A DNA stretch of 64,000 nucleotides from Fibrobacter sp. UWP2 (GCF_900141705.1 NZ_FQYM01000008.1:1-64000); one strand, 5' to 3'; shown: positions 32,806-42,699, numbered from the stretch's first letter. Numbers and translations are program-made. Notes: generated from the letters alone by a model not told the origin.

Positions 32806-33807
32806 ATGCTCAAGATAATCAAGGCTGTTAGCCGTTTTCTTTCTACCTACACATCCCTCGTTGTAATCGGTTGCGCGGTCATCGCGTTCTTCGTTCCTGT
32901 GGCGTTTGGCTGGGTTCACGGGAATGTCTCGAGTGTCATTCTCGGCATCATCATGCTGAGCATGGGCCTTACGCTTTCGGTCGAAGACATCAAGATCCTA
33001 TTCAAGCGCCCGTTCGACATTTTGCTGGGGGCGGTGGCCCAGTACACCATCATGCCGCTCATTGCGTTTACGCTCACCAAGGTGTTCGGACTCGACCCGT
33101 ACTTGGCGGTGGGCATCATCCTCGTGGGCTGCTGCCCGGGTGGCGTCTCGAGCAACGTGATGAGTTTTTTGGCGCGCGGTGACGTGGCGTTCTCGGTGGG
33201 CATGACCACGGCGAGTACGCTTTTGGCGCCCATCATGACCCCGCTTTTAGTGCTTTGGCTTGCCGACACGAGCATCGAGGTGAACGCCCTCGGGATGTTC
33301 CTCAACATCCTCTACGTGACCATCGGCCCCGTGACTATCGGTTTTTTGTGCAACCACTTTTTCGGGAAGCGCGCGACATTCAAGGAAATCCAGGCGAACA
33401 TGCCTGCCGTGAGTGTCATTGGGCTCGCCTTGATTGTGGGCGGCGTGATTGTCACGGTGCGCCCGCAGCTCTTTGCAAACGGTTTTGGCCTCATTGCGCT
33501 AGTGCTCGCGGTGGTCTTTTGCCACAACGGGCTCGGCTACCTGTTGGGCTACGGCGTGGGGAGCCTTTTCAAGTTCAACAGCGCGAAAAAGCGCACGATC
33601 GCCATCGAGGTGGGCGTGCAGAACGCGGGCATGGCTACTGTACTTGCCGCGGGGTTCTTTGCGAACCCGGAGAACGTGGCCGCCCACCCCGAGGCGGTGC
33701 TTTGCGTGGTGCCTTGCGCCATCAGCTGTGCCTACCATTCCATTTCGGGGACGATAGTCGCAGGGCTCTTTGCCTGGCATGACGACCGCAAGGCGGCAAA
33801 GAAGTAG
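32806..33807 (+). CDS. bile acid:sodium symporter (BASS) family transporter
   Basis: A 333-aa membrane protein with about ten hydrophobic segments and the BASS-family GGVSSNVM block near 110 and an NAGMA block near 275. Family members carry organic acids or sulfonates with sodium. The start at 32806 has TTGCCA, 18 bp, TATATT just upstream, with 6 bases to the ATG and no ribosome site, so I suspect a leaderless transcript. The substrate cannot be told. Confidence 0.8.
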   Translation: MLKIIKAVSRFLSTYTSLVVIGCAVIAFFVPVAFGWVHGNVSSVILGIIMLSMGLTLSVEDIKILFKRPFDILLGAVAQYTIMPLIAFTLTKVFGLDPYLAVGIILVGCCPGGVSSNVMSFLARGDVAFSVGMTTASTLLAPIMTPLLVLWLADTSIEVNALGMFLNILYVTIGPVTIGFLCNHFFGKRATFKEIQANMPAVSVIGLALIVGGVIVTVRPQLFANGFGLIALVLAVVFCHNGLGYLLGYGVGSLFKFNSAKKRTIAIEVGVQNAGMATVLAAGFFANPENVAAHPEAVLCVVPCAISCAYHSISGTIVAGLFAWHDDRKAAKK

Positions 33808-33808
33808 T

Positions 33809-33931
33809 TTATTTTTCGAGGACTTTGGCGGCGCTTTCCACTTCGTGCGTGTAGCTGTCGCCGTTGTTGCACGCCACGAGGGTGGCGATGAGAGTGATGC
33901 TTGCGAGTGCGAGTAATATTTTATTGATCAT
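33809..33931 (-). CDS. small entericidin-like lipoprotein, 40 aa
   Basis: A 40-aa lipoprotein with a hydrophobic signal, lipobox LVAC (Cys21) and a short polar tail (NNGDSYTHEVESAAKVLEK), the size and form of entericidin-like lipoproteins. AGGA lies six bases upstream of the ATG at 33931. It converges on the BASS gene and follows the exchanger gene. It is too short for most gene callers. Confidence 0.55.
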   Translation of the reverse strand: MINKILLALASITLIATLVACNNGDSYTHEVESAAKVLEK

Positions 33932-33949
33932 AGTGAGTCCTTTTTTTAG

Positions 33950-35617
33950 TTATACAGTCATTAGGAAGATGGCCAATACCTGTGCGCTCAAAATGCGGAG
34001 TAGCATGGTGAGCGGGTATACCGAGGCGTAGCCCACATTGGTCGCTTCGCTGTTAGAGAGCCCGTTCGCAAAGGCGAGTGCCGGAGGGTCCGTCATGGAA
34101 CCCGCGAGCATGCCGCAAAGCGACAGGTAGTTTACGTGGAAGGCGATTTTGCCCACAATCCCCGCTACCATGAGAGGCACGAAGGTGATGAAAGTGGCAA
34201 GACCCATGTAGTAGAATCCGTCGCCGTTCAAAAGCACGTCAAAGAAGTGGATGCCCGCGTTGAGACCCACGCACGTGAGGAACAGCGTGATGCCGAGTTC
34301 GCGGAGCATCAGGTTCGCGCTTGCCGCCATAAAGAAGTTGAGCGGGCCGATTTTGCGTTTGCGCGAAAGCACGATGGAGACAATGAGCGGACCGCCGGCG
34401 AGCCCGAGCTTGAGGGGCGTGGGCATGCCGGGGATGGCGAGTGGGATGGATCCCGCGATGATGCCAAGGAAGATGCCTACGAAGGCGGGGATGATTTCGG
34501 GATGGTCCAGAGCTTGGAGCGAGTCGCCCAGTTCCTTGGCGACGGCGTCGATGCCCTCGGCGGGTCCGACAACCAGTAGCTTGTCTGCGAATTTGAGTCG
34601 CAGGTCCAGGCGTCCGGTGAACTTGAATTCGCCGCGGACCACACGGCTCACGTTTACGCCGTAGCGTTCGGGGAAGGCGAGCGAACCGATGGTCTTGCCG
34701 AGCATCTTCTTGTTCGTCACCAAAATGGTACGGGTGGTAAGCGTGCAGGCGAGTTTGGTGATGGGCGTCTCGAGGCGGCTCCCGATGACCTTCTCCATGG
34801 CGGCGACCGCATCGGGGAGGCCTACGATGTGCACCTTGTCGTTTGCCTCGATGACGGTCTTGCCGTTCGGGGTGATGATGTCGTTGTGGCGGAGGAGACG
34901 CGTGATGACGACGCCACTCGAAATGAGTCCAGGGATTTCTTTGAGTTGCAGGCCAAAGAGGTTCTTGTTCTCGATGGTCAGGCTCTCCGAGACGATTTCT
35001 TTACGGGTGGCGGCGATTTCGTCGGCGTATTCCTTGGCGGCGGTATCGGGGTTTTGCTTGAAGAATACGCGCACTAGAATCATGACCAATATGATGCCGA
35101 TGACGCCGAAGGGGTAGGCGACTGCGTACCCGACGCCCGTAAGCGAAGCGTCCATACCGGCTGTCGCGAGCGCGGAATTCGCGGCCCCGAGCGAGGGCGT
35201 GTTTGTGACGGCGCCGCAAAGCATGCCGATGAGAACGGGCACGTTGTTGTGCATATCTGTAAAGGCGTAAATGCATAGCGTGACGATGACACCCGTGAGC
35301 ACGACCGTTACCGAGAGGATGTTAAGCACGAGCCCGTGACGGCGTATGGAATCCACGAAGCCCGGGCCCACCTGCATGCCGATGGTGTAAACGAATAGGA
35401 TGAGCCCGAATTCTTGTATAAAGTGCAGGACGTCCGTTTCGATGCGGAGCCCCAGGTGGCCAAACAAGATGCCCACAAAAAGGGCGCCCGCCCCGCCGAG
35501 TGAAATGCCTTTCACCTTGATTTTGCCGAGCATGAGCCCGAGGGCGGCTGTTACGGAGAGAGCCACTATTTGTTCTGCGACGGAGTTCCTTGTAAAGAGG
35601 TCGATAAGCCACTGCAT
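33950..35617 (-). CDS. AspT/YidE/YbjL-type exchanger with TrkA_C domains
   Basis: A 555-aa protein with two sets of about five membrane helices separated by two TrkA_C (RCK_C) domains (about residues 205-370), the layout of the AAEx family (TC 2.A.81; aspartate-alanine exchanger AspT and YidE/YbjL). AAGGA supports the start at 35617. It is divergent from a LysR regulator across 111 bp that holds a palindromic LysR-type site. Probable export or exchange of a small dicarboxylate; substrate unknown. Confidence 0.8.
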   Translation of the reverse strand: MQWLIDLFTRNSVAEQIVALSVTAALGLMLGKIKVKGISLGGAGALFVGILFGHLGLRIETDVLHFIQEFGLILFVYTIGMQVGPGFVDSIRRHGLVLNILSVTVVLTGVIVTLCIYAFTDMHNNVPVLIGMLCGAVTNTPSLGAANSALATAGMDASLTGVGYAVAYPFGVIGIILVMILVRVFFKQNPDTAAKEYADEIAATRKEIVSESLTIENKNLFGLQLKEIPGLISSGVVITRLLRHNDIITPNGKTVIEANDKVHIVGLPDAVAAMEKVIGSRLETPITKLACTLTTRTILVTNKKMLGKTIGSLAFPERYGVNVSRVVRGEFKFTGRLDLRLKFADKLLVVGPAEGIDAVAKELGDSLQALDHPEIIPAFVGIFLGIIAGSIPLAIPGMPTPLKLGLAGGPLIVSIVLSRKRKIGPLNFFMAASANLMLRELGITLFLTCVGLNAGIHFFDVLLNGDGFYYMGLATFITFVPLMVAGIVGKIAFHVNYLSLCGMLAGSMTDPPALAFANGLSNSEATNVGYASVYPLTMLLRILSAQVLAIFLMTV

Positions 35618-35688
35618 AGTTTTTTCCTTGATTTCGGCCTCAAATGTAGAATCCCCCATTGATATTGACTAATACATTATTTATATTA

Positions 35689-35713
35689 AATTCATCACTT
35701 TTAGTTATGAATT
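35689..35713. promoter_or_regulatory. LysR-type binding site
   Basis: AATTCAT, 11 bp, ATGAATT: a perfect 7-bp inverted repeat with T-N11-A spacing, 15 bp before the LysR gene and in the shared upstream region of the divergent transporter. Confidence 0.6.
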
Positions 35714-35728
35714 GTAAGGCGGGCTTTT

Positions 35729-36616
35729 ATGGAACTGACGCATTTGAAGTATTTTTTAGAGGTCGCAAAAAACGAGCACATTACCAAGAGTGCAAAGAAC
35801 CTTTGCATAGTGCAGCCCGCCCTTACCAAGGCAATCCATAACCTCGAAAACGAGGTGGGCGTGCCACTTTTCAAGTCGAGCGGGAGGAACATCAAGCTCA
35901 CGCCTTATGGTCAGTTTTTTTATGAGCACCTGCAACCTCTTTATGACGAAATAGAGAAGTTGCCGCAGCGCCTACGCGACATGGCGAACAGCGAGGTGGT
36001 GCATGTGAACCTCAACGTGTTGGCGGCGTCCTCCCTGGTGACGAGCGCTGTGATTCGCTACAAGGCCTTGCATCCCGAAATCAACTTTGACCTCATCCAG
36101 AACGAGTCTACGAACCTCTACGACGTGGGTGTCACTACGGTCGCGGGCGATGCACGTGTTTCGCCCGAGTGCGACGCCTGCTACCGCTTTGAGGAGGAAA
36201 TCTTCCTCGCTGTGCCCAACCGCGATGCTTACAAAAAAAAGGACCATGTCTCGCTCCGTCAAATGACCGGCGAAAAGTTCATTGGGCTCGCGGGCACCAA
36301 GCAGCTTCGCAGTATTTGCAACGAGTTCTGCGAAAACCTGGGCATACGTACCGACATTAGTTTTGAGAGCGACAACACCTCCGCCATCAAGGACGCCGTG
36401 GCCGCGGGCATTGGCGTGTGCTTTTGGCCCGAATTCACCTGGGGCCGTGTGGAACGTCGCAAAATCAAGCTGCTACGCATTACCGACGCCCAGTTCAAGC
36501 GCGACGTGCTCGTGACGCTACGCAAGAATAAGACAGACAACCGCCCCACCGAGGATTTTTACCGTTTTTTGGTGACGACTTTTGCGAGGACTTCGTCAAG
36601 GAGCCGGCGAAGATGA
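35729..36616 (+). CDS. LysR-family transcriptional regulator
   Basis: A 295-aa regulator with the N-terminal winged helix (residues 1-60: LTHLKYFLEVAKNEHITKSA start, PALTKAIHNLE recognition helix) and a periplasmic-binding-protein-like effector domain. Divergence from the AspT-type exchanger and the palindromic site between them suggest it controls that transporter in response to its substrate (inference). Confidence 0.85.
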   Translation: MELTHLKYFLEVAKNEHITKSAKNLCIVQPALTKAIHNLENEVGVPLFKSSGRNIKLTPYGQFFYEHLQPLYDEIEKLPQRLRDMANSEVVHVNLNVLAASSLVTSAVIRYKALHPEINFDLIQNESTNLYDVGVTTVAGDARVSPECDACYRFEEEIFLAVPNRDAYKKKDHVSLRQMTGEKFIGLAGTKQLRSICNEFCENLGIRTDISFESDNTSAIKDAVAAGIGVCFWPEFTWGRVERRKIKLLRITDAQFKRDVLVTLRKNKTDNRPTEDFYRFLVTTFARTSSRSRRR

Positions 36617-36657
36617 TGGTTGTTTTTTGTACATTGGTTGTAATATATGGGTAAACT

Positions 36658-38406
36658 ATGATGCTCGAAAAAATAAAGTCCCCCGCCGACGTGAAGGCGC
36701 TCGATGTTCACTCCCTGGAGGCGTTGGCCGCCGAAATGCGCACGGCGCTTATCCAAAAGCTTTCGAAGACGGGCGGGCACGCCGGCCCGAACTTGGGTTT
36801 TGTCGATGTGACGATTGCCCTCCATTATGTTTTTGATTCGCCCAAAGACAAGATTGTGTACGACGTCTCGCACCAGAGCTACAGTCACAAGATGCTCACG
36901 GGCCGCGCCGAGGCTTTTTTGGACCCCGAAAAGTATTGGTCCGTCACGGGCTACACGGAGCCCTGCGAGAGCGAGCACGACCACTTTATGGTGGGCCATA
37001 CCTCTACCTCGGTGAGCCTCGCGCTTGGTCTTGCGACGGCGCGTGACCTCAAGGGCGAAACGGGTAACGTTATCGCGGTGATTGGGGGCGGTTCGCTCAG
37101 CGGCGGCGAAGCGTTTGAGGGGCTCGACAACGCGGGCGAATACGCGACGAACTTTATTGTGGTGGTGAACGACAACGAGATGTCGATTGCCGAGAACCAC
37201 GGCGGGCTCTACAAGTCGCTGGCGGAACTGCGCGCGACGGCGGGCGAGTCCGGCAACAACTACTTTAAGGCATTGGGCTTTGACTACCGCTATGTGGAAC
37301 GCGGCAACGACATCGCGACGCTCATAGAGGCGTTCAAGGCCGTGAAGGATTCAAAGCGCCCGGTGGTGGTTCACGTCCACACGCAAAAGGGCAAGGGCCT
37401 TGTGTGGGCCGAGGAGGACCGCGAAGGCTGGCACTGGGCTGCCCCCTTTGATGCGGCGACCGGCGTGATCCACTGGGGTACGGGTGAAAGTTACAGCGAG
37501 ATTTTGGCCGAGTACTTGCTTGCCAAAATCAAGGCGGACCCCAAGGTGGTGGTAATCCACTCGGCGGTACCGGCGGGCATTGGCTTTAACGCGGGTCGGC
37601 GCAAAATGGCGGGTCGTCAGTACATTGACGTGGGCATTGCTGAGGAACATGCGGTCGCGCTCGCGTCGGGCCTTGCGAAGGGCGGCGCAAAACCCATCTA
37701 CAGCACGCACAGCACGTTTATCCAGCGCACCTATGATCAGCTCTCGCAGGACCTGTGCGCAAACAACAATCCGGCGACGCTCTTGGTGACGTGCGCGGGC
37801 GCCGACGGCATGAACGACACGACTCACCTCTGCATTTTTGACATCCCGCTTATGAGCAACATCCCGAACCTGGTATACCTTTGCCCCACGTGCGTCGAAG
37901 AGATGAAGGTGATGGCCGATTGGGCGATTGACCAGACGGAGCGCCCGGTGGCGATCCGCGTGCCGAACGGCGTGACTCACCGGAGTGATGTCTTTGACAA
38001 GGACTACAGCCGCCTCAATACTTACAAGGTGGAGCATCGCGGCACCCGCGTGGCGATTTTTGCCTTGGGCAGTTTTTACGATCGCGGCGTGGCTGCCGCC
38101 CTCGAACTCAAGAAAGCCGGCGTGGACGCGACGCTCGTGAACCCGCGCTTTGCCAGCGGGGTCGACATGGCGCTGGTCGAGGAACTCGCCTGCGACCACG
38201 AGGTTTTTGTGACGCTCGAGAACGGTGTTGCCGAGGGCGGGTTCGGCCAAAAGATTGCGACGGCCTGCGGTACGTTGGGCGTAAAGGTCCTGGTACGCGG
38301 ACTGGCGAAGGAGTTCTACGACAAGGTGCCTTTTGAAACGCTTTGCGAGAACAACCGTCTTTCGCCCCGGCAGGTTGCCGACGACGTTCTGGAAGCGCTG
38401 AAGTAG
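36658..38406 (+). CDS. 1-deoxy-D-xylulose-5-phosphate synthase-like protein
   Basis: A 582-aa thiamine-diphosphate enzyme of the DXS/transketolase family: TGGHAGPNLG (about 39-48), the NDNEMSIAENHGGLY block near 171, the DVGIAEEHAV glutamate near 325 and a C-terminal transketolase domain. It is shorter than typical DXS (about 620 aa). The family's GDG metal-binding tripeptide reads GGG here (about 142-144), so the aspartate that holds Mg2+ is missing. It may be a specialised paralogue or inactive. Upstream of a cupin and sugar-phosphate genes. Confidence 0.7.
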   Translation: MMLEKIKSPADVKALDVHSLEALAAEMRTALIQKLSKTGGHAGPNLGFVDVTIALHYVFDSPKDKIVYDVSHQSYSHKMLTGRAEAFLDPEKYWSVTGYTEPCESEHDHFMVGHTSTSVSLALGLATARDLKGETGNVIAVIGGGSLSGGEAFEGLDNAGEYATNFIVVVNDNEMSIAENHGGLYKSLAELRATAGESGNNYFKALGFDYRYVERGNDIATLIEAFKAVKDSKRPVVVHVHTQKGKGLVWAEEDREGWHWAAPFDAATGVIHWGTGESYSEILAEYLLAKIKADPKVVVIHSAVPAGIGFNAGRRKMAGRQYIDVGIAEEHAVALASGLAKGGAKPIYSTHSTFIQRTYDQLSQDLCANNNPATLLVTCAGADGMNDTTHLCIFDIPLMSNIPNLVYLCPTCVEEMKVMADWAIDQTERPVAIRVPNGVTHRSDVFDKDYSRLNTYKVEHRGTRVAIFALGSFYDRGVAAALELKKAGVDATLVNPRFASGVDMALVEELACDHEVFVTLENGVAEGGFGQKIATACGTLGVKVLVRGLAKEFYDKVPFETLCENNRLSPRQVADDVLEALK

Positions 38407-38445
38407 TTTGACTGCGGTTTTGCATTTTTATATATATGGGTCGTT

Positions 38446-38778
38446 ATGATTATTGATTTGAAAGGAATGGAAACGACGGTGCTGCCGAACTTCAAGGGCG
38501 GCGAGAAGGAATACAAGGCGAAGATGTACTTTGACGGGACGACGCGCATTATGCACGGGACGCTCGAGCAGGGCGCATCCATTGGCTACCACAAGCACGA
38601 GACCAACAGCGAGATTATGTTCTTCCTCGCGGGCAAGGGCAAGGTGCTCTTTGACGACGGCGTGGAATACGTGGAAGCGGGCCAATGCCACTTTTGCCCG
38701 AAGGGCCACAGCCACAGTTTAATCAACGAGAACGAGGAACCGCTCGTGTTCTACGCGTGTGTTCCGGAACTCGAATAA
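38446..38778 (+). CDS. cupin-domain protein
   Basis: A 110-aa single-domain cupin with the two metal motifs: HKH..E (His49, His51, Glu56) and the second histidine group near 88-90. Small cupins bind sugars or act as isomerases; the substrate is not clear. It ends 16 bp before the hexomutase gene. Confidence 0.75.
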   Translation: MIIDLKGMETTVLPNFKGGEKEYKAKMYFDGTTRIMHGTLEQGASIGYHKHETNSEIMFFLAGKGKVLFDDGVEYVEAGQCHFCPKGHSHSLINENEEPLVFYACVPELE

Positions 38779-38794
38779 AAACGGAGTATATAAG

Positions 38795-40135
38795 ATGTCT
38801 AAACTGATGCGTTCTATTTCGGGTATCCGCGGAATTGTGGGCGATACCCTCACCCCGCAGGTTTTGGAGAGCCATGTGCGCGCCTTTATTGAGATCACGA
38901 AGGCGAAACGCATTGTGATTGGCCGTGATAGCCGCCCCACGGGTGAGGCTATTGTGCAGTTCGTGGCGGGCGTGTGCCGCCTTGCCGGAGTCGATGTGGT
39001 CGATGTCGGTCTCTCGACGACGCCCTCGGTCGAAATCCTCACTACCGAATTCAAGGCCGACGCGGGCATCATCATTACTGCGAGTCATAACCCGCTTGAG
39101 TGGAACGCCTTGAAGTTCCTGAACAACAAGGGACTCTTCTTGGGTCCAGACGATGTGAAAAAGCTTTTTGAACTTGCCGATGCACATACGCTCCAGTATC
39201 CGGACTACCGCACCATGGGCAAGTACGAGGTTGCCCCCGATGCCGATGGCGTACATATTGATGGGACACTCAAGATTCCGTTTGTGGATGTGGAAGCCAT
39301 CCGTGCCAAAAAGTTCAAGGTGGCCGTAGATGCCGTGAATGGCGCCGGCAGCTACATTGTGCCGCGCTTGCTCGAGAACCTGGGTTGTGAGGTGGTGCGT
39401 GTGCACTGCGAACCGGACGGAACGTTCCCGCGCGGTGCCGAGCCGATCCCGGAACACCTTGGCGACTTGCGAGAGGCAGTGAAGGCGAATGGTTGCGCCG
39501 TGGGCTTTGCCGTGGACCCCGATGCCGACCGTTGTGCGTTGGTGAGCGGCGAAGGCAAGAGCATTGGCGAGGAATACACGCTTGCCATTGCCATGGAAGA
39601 AGTGCTCTCGCAAAAGAAGGGCCCCGTGTGCGTGAACCTATCGACGAGTCGCATGAACGAGGATGTCGCCGCCAAGTATGGTTGTGAATTTAGCCGTGCC
39701 AAGGTGGGCGAAATCAACGTGAGCCTGCAGATGATCGAGAAGGGCTGCGTGATTGGCGGCGAAGGCAACGGCGGTGTGATTCTGCCGGCGCTCCACTACG
39801 GGCGCGATTCCCTGGTGGCGGCGGCGCTTGTGCTCAGTTGGATGGCCCATCACGATGGCGGTCCCGAAAAGTTCGTTGCCGAGAACCCGGCGTATGTGAT
39901 GCCCAAGAAGAAATTTGAACTTGGCAACAAGAGCGTGGCCGAGATATTGCCTTTGGTCCGCAAGGAATTTGAAGGCTGGACGGACGATGACCGCGACGGC
40001 CTTTGGCTGGGCAAGGAGAGATCTTGGGTGCACGTGCGCGCGAGCAATACGGAGCCGGTGATTCGCGTGATTGCGGAGGCGCCGACGGCTGAAGAGGCCG
40101 AAGCCCTCTGCGCAAAGGTCGAACGCCTGATTTAA
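38795..40135 (+). CDS. phosphoglucosamine mutase/phosphomannomutase-type enzyme
   Basis: A 446-aa alpha-D-phosphohexomutase with the catalytic serine loop ITASHNP (Ser97), metal loop DPDADR near 241 and sugar-binding GEGNGG near 322, all in normal order. Length fits GlmM or ManB/phosphomannomutase. It interconverts the 1- and 6-phosphates of a hexose or hexosamine for cell-wall or polysaccharide synthesis. GGAG is upstream of the ATG at 38795. Confidence 0.8.
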   Translation: MSKLMRSISGIRGIVGDTLTPQVLESHVRAFIEITKAKRIVIGRDSRPTGEAIVQFVAGVCRLAGVDVVDVGLSTTPSVEILTTEFKADAGIIITASHNPLEWNALKFLNNKGLFLGPDDVKKLFELADAHTLQYPDYRTMGKYEVAPDADGVHIDGTLKIPFVDVEAIRAKKFKVAVDAVNGAGSYIVPRLLENLGCEVVRVHCEPDGTFPRGAEPIPEHLGDLREAVKANGCAVGFAVDPDADRCALVSGEGKSIGEEYTLAIAMEEVLSQKKGPVCVNLSTSRMNEDVAAKYGCEFSRAKVGEINVSLQMIEKGCVIGGEGNGGVILPALHYGRDSLVAAALVLSWMAHHDGGPEKFVAENPAYVMPKKKFELGNKSVAEILPLVRKEFEGWTDDDRDGLWLGKERSWVHVRASNTEPVIRVIAEAPTAEEAEALCAKVERLI

Positions 40136-40178
40136 AAATATTTCCTATATTCTCTTTGAATAAAAATGGAGTTTTACT

Positions 40179-41246
40179 ATGGAAGTCAAATGGCTTAATC
40201 CCGATGCAAAGTACGATAGACTCGTTTTGGCGGGCGATATTGGTGGCACCAACACGAACCTTGGCCTTGTGGGCTACAAGGACGGCAAGTTTACGCTGAT
40301 TTTGGAGACGGTCTGCCCCAGCAAGGACATTGACGGCCTTGACGCGCCAATCAAGGAAACGCTCAAGGTGGCGGTGGACGCGCGCAGCGACCTCAAGCCT
40401 AGCCACATTTGCATTAGCGCCGCGGGTCCCGTCGCAAACAACAAGTGCGTGATGACCAACCTGCCGTGGAGCGTCGATGGCGATTCCATCACGAACGCGA
40501 CGGGCATCCCGACGCTCGTGATCAACGACTTCATGGCCATTAGCTATGGCATCCCGACTCTGGATGTGAACGACCCCAACCAGATTCACAAGCTGCTCCA
40601 CACCGACGGCAGCGACCCGGCCCCGCAAAAGGCGACCAAGGCGGTGATTGGCCCGGGTACTGGCATGGGTGTAGGCTTCCTCGCCTTTGACGGTGAAAAG
40701 TACATCCCGGCGAGCTCTGAGGGTGGGCATTCCACCTTCGCCCCGTTCGATAAGGATTCCCAGGAATTCCATGACTATATGGCGAAAAAGTTGAACTGCG
40801 TCCCCGGCGTGGAGCCTTTGGTGAGCGGCATGGGGCTGCGCAACATGTACGAATGGTGGAAAGAGACCCGCGGCGTTCCGAACAACGAAGCGTTTAAAAA
40901 GATCGAGGAGACGGAACCGAACGACCGTCCCAAGTACATTAGCCGCGCAAGCGACACCGACCCGGTGGCCGCCGAGATGATGCGACTTTTTGTGAAGATG
41001 CTTGCCCGCTTTGCGAGCGACGCCTGTACGCTGTTCCTCCCGTTGGGCGGATTCTACCTGGCTGGCGGCACGGTGCAAAAAGACTTGCGCTGGCTCGAAC
41101 GCGACAACCTGTTTATGCAGTGGTTCGAGAAGAACTACAATCCGAACATCCGCCCGCTCTTGAACAAGATCCCGGTGTACGTGATCAAGGATTACAGCAT
41201 CAGTTTGTATGGCGCGGCAAACGCCAGCTTGAACTTGCAAAAGTAA
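40179..41246 (+). CDS. glk: glucokinase-family sugar kinase
   Basis: A 355-aa kinase with the N-terminal phosphate loop LAGDIGGTNTNLGL (about 17-30), a PGTGMGVG segment near 164 and the sugar-binding EGGHSTFAP near 181, as in Glk-type glucokinases (PF02685). Phosphorylates glucose with ATP. It follows the hexomutase gene, so both may serve glucose-phosphate metabolism. GGAG lies upstream of the ATG. Confidence 0.8.
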   Translation: MEVKWLNPDAKYDRLVLAGDIGGTNTNLGLVGYKDGKFTLILETVCPSKDIDGLDAPIKETLKVAVDARSDLKPSHICISAAGPVANNKCVMTNLPWSVDGDSITNATGIPTLVINDFMAISYGIPTLDVNDPNQIHKLLHTDGSDPAPQKATKAVIGPGTGMGVGFLAFDGEKYIPASSEGGHSTFAPFDKDSQEFHDYMAKKLNCVPGVEPLVSGMGLRNMYEWWKETRGVPNNEAFKKIEETEPNDRPKYISRASDTDPVAAEMMRLFVKMLARFASDACTLFLPLGGFYLAGGTVQKDLRWLERDNLFMQWFEKNYNPNIRPLLNKIPVYVIKDYSISLYGAANASLNLQK

Positions 41247-41249
41247 CGT

Positions 41250-42656
41250 ATGAATTTTGAAAATCTCCCGCTTGCAAATCCTTTGCAACGCGCTGTTCGT
41301 GCCGTGGGTTACCAAACGCCCACCCCGATTCAAGAACAATCCATCCCGAGCTTGCTCGAGGGCAAGGACCTGCTGGGAATAGCCCAGACGGGTACGGGGA
41401 AGACGGCCGCCTTTGCGCTCCCTATTTTGCAGCGCCTACTGGATTCCGGAAAAGTACGCGCGCCCAAGACGTGCCGCGCCCTGGTGCTGCTCCCCACGCG
41501 CGAGCTCGCCATTCAAGTGGAGGAATGCTTTAAGGCGTATTCGCAGTTCACGGCGATCTCGACCACGTGCATTTTTGGCGGCGTGAACGACGCCCCGCAA
41601 AAGCGTGCGCTGATTCGAGGCGCGGACGTGCTGGTGGCGACTCCGGGCCGCCTGCTGGATTTGATTGGGCAAAAGGCGGTCTCGCTCAAGAACCTGGAGT
41701 TTTTTGTGCTGGACGAGGCTGACCGCATGCTCGACATGGGGTTCATTCACGACATTCGCAAGGTGGTGGCGCTTTTGCCGCAGGTGCGGCAGAACTTGTT
41801 CTTTAGCGCCACGATGCCCGACGACATCACCAAGCTGGCGTCGACCATCCTCCGGCCCAACCCGGTGCGTGTGGAAGTCGCCCCGCAGAGCACGCCAATC
41901 GAGCGCATTCACCAGGAACTGTACCGAATCGACAAGCGCCGCAAGGGGGCGCTCCTCAAGGAACTGCTTGCGGCGCACCCCGAAATGCAGAAGGTGCTGG
42001 TGTTTTGCCGCACCAAGCATGGCGCCGACAAGATTGTGCGCGTTTTGGAAAAGGCGGGCGTAAAGTGCGCCGCGATTCACGGCAACAAGAGCCAGAACCG
42101 CCGCCAGGAGGCGTTGGGCAACTTTAAGCAAGAAAAGATCCGCGTGCTGGTGGCGACCGACATTGCCGCCCGCGGCATTGATGTGGACGACGTGAGCCAT
42201 GTGTTCAATTACGACCTGCCCAACGAGCCCGAGACTTTTGTCCACCGCATCGGGCGTACGGCGCGCGCGGGCAAGGACGGCGTGGCCATCGCCTTTTGCG
42301 CCCCCGACGAGGAACAGGACTTGCGCGCCATCGAGAAGTTGACCCGCGTCAGGATCCCCGAAGGTGACCCGGCGGTATTCGAGAAGCTCCCGCCACCACA
42401 AAAGGAGACGCCCGAGAGCGAAATGCGCAATGCCCGTGGCCGCATGCCCAGGCACCCGGCGCAACCTAAACAACAGAAACCGGCTGTGCAGCAAAAGCCG
42501 CAGCAGGCGCCGGCGCAACCCAGGCCGGTTGCACAAAAAGCCAAGTCGCAACAACATCCCCAGCAAGTCGATGGCGAGGCGAAACCGCACCACAAGCACC
42601 GCCGTAATCGCCCTGGCTCGCGAGCCCGCCGCCGCATGCGCGAGAACGCGCAATAA
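41250..42656 (+). CDS. rhlE: DEAD-box RNA helicase (RhlE-like)
   Basis: A 468-aa helicase with the motif series: Q motif TPTPIQ, I AQTGTGKT, II DEAD, III SAT, V ATDIAARGID and VI HRIGRTARAG. After about residue 380 there is a Gln/Pro-rich, then very basic tail (HHKHRRNRPGSRARRRMR), typical of RhlE-type proteins that bind RNA. It starts 3 bp after the kinase gene stop. Role: RNA unwinding in ribosome assembly or mRNA decay. Confidence 0.9.
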   Translation: MNFENLPLANPLQRAVRAVGYQTPTPIQEQSIPSLLEGKDLLGIAQTGTGKTAAFALPILQRLLDSGKVRAPKTCRALVLLPTRELAIQVEECFKAYSQFTAISTTCIFGGVNDAPQKRALIRGADVLVATPGRLLDLIGQKAVSLKNLEFFVLDEADRMLDMGFIHDIRKVVALLPQVRQNLFFSATMPDDITKLASTILRPNPVRVEVAPQSTPIERIHQELYRIDKRRKGALLKELLAAHPEMQKVLVFCRTKHGADKIVRVLEKAGVKCAAIHGNKSQNRRQEALGNFKQEKIRVLVATDIAARGIDVDDVSHVFNYDLPNEPETFVHRIGRTARAGKDGVAIAFCAPDEEQDLRAIEKLTRVRIPEGDPAVFEKLPPPQKETPESEMRNARGRMPRHPAQPKQQKPAVQQKPQQAPAQPRPVAQKAKSQQHPQQVDGEAKPHHKHRRNRPGSRARRRMRENAQ

Positions 42657-42699
42657 TTTTGTTATCTTGTACAGGCAAACAGCCCCAAAAGGAGAAAAT

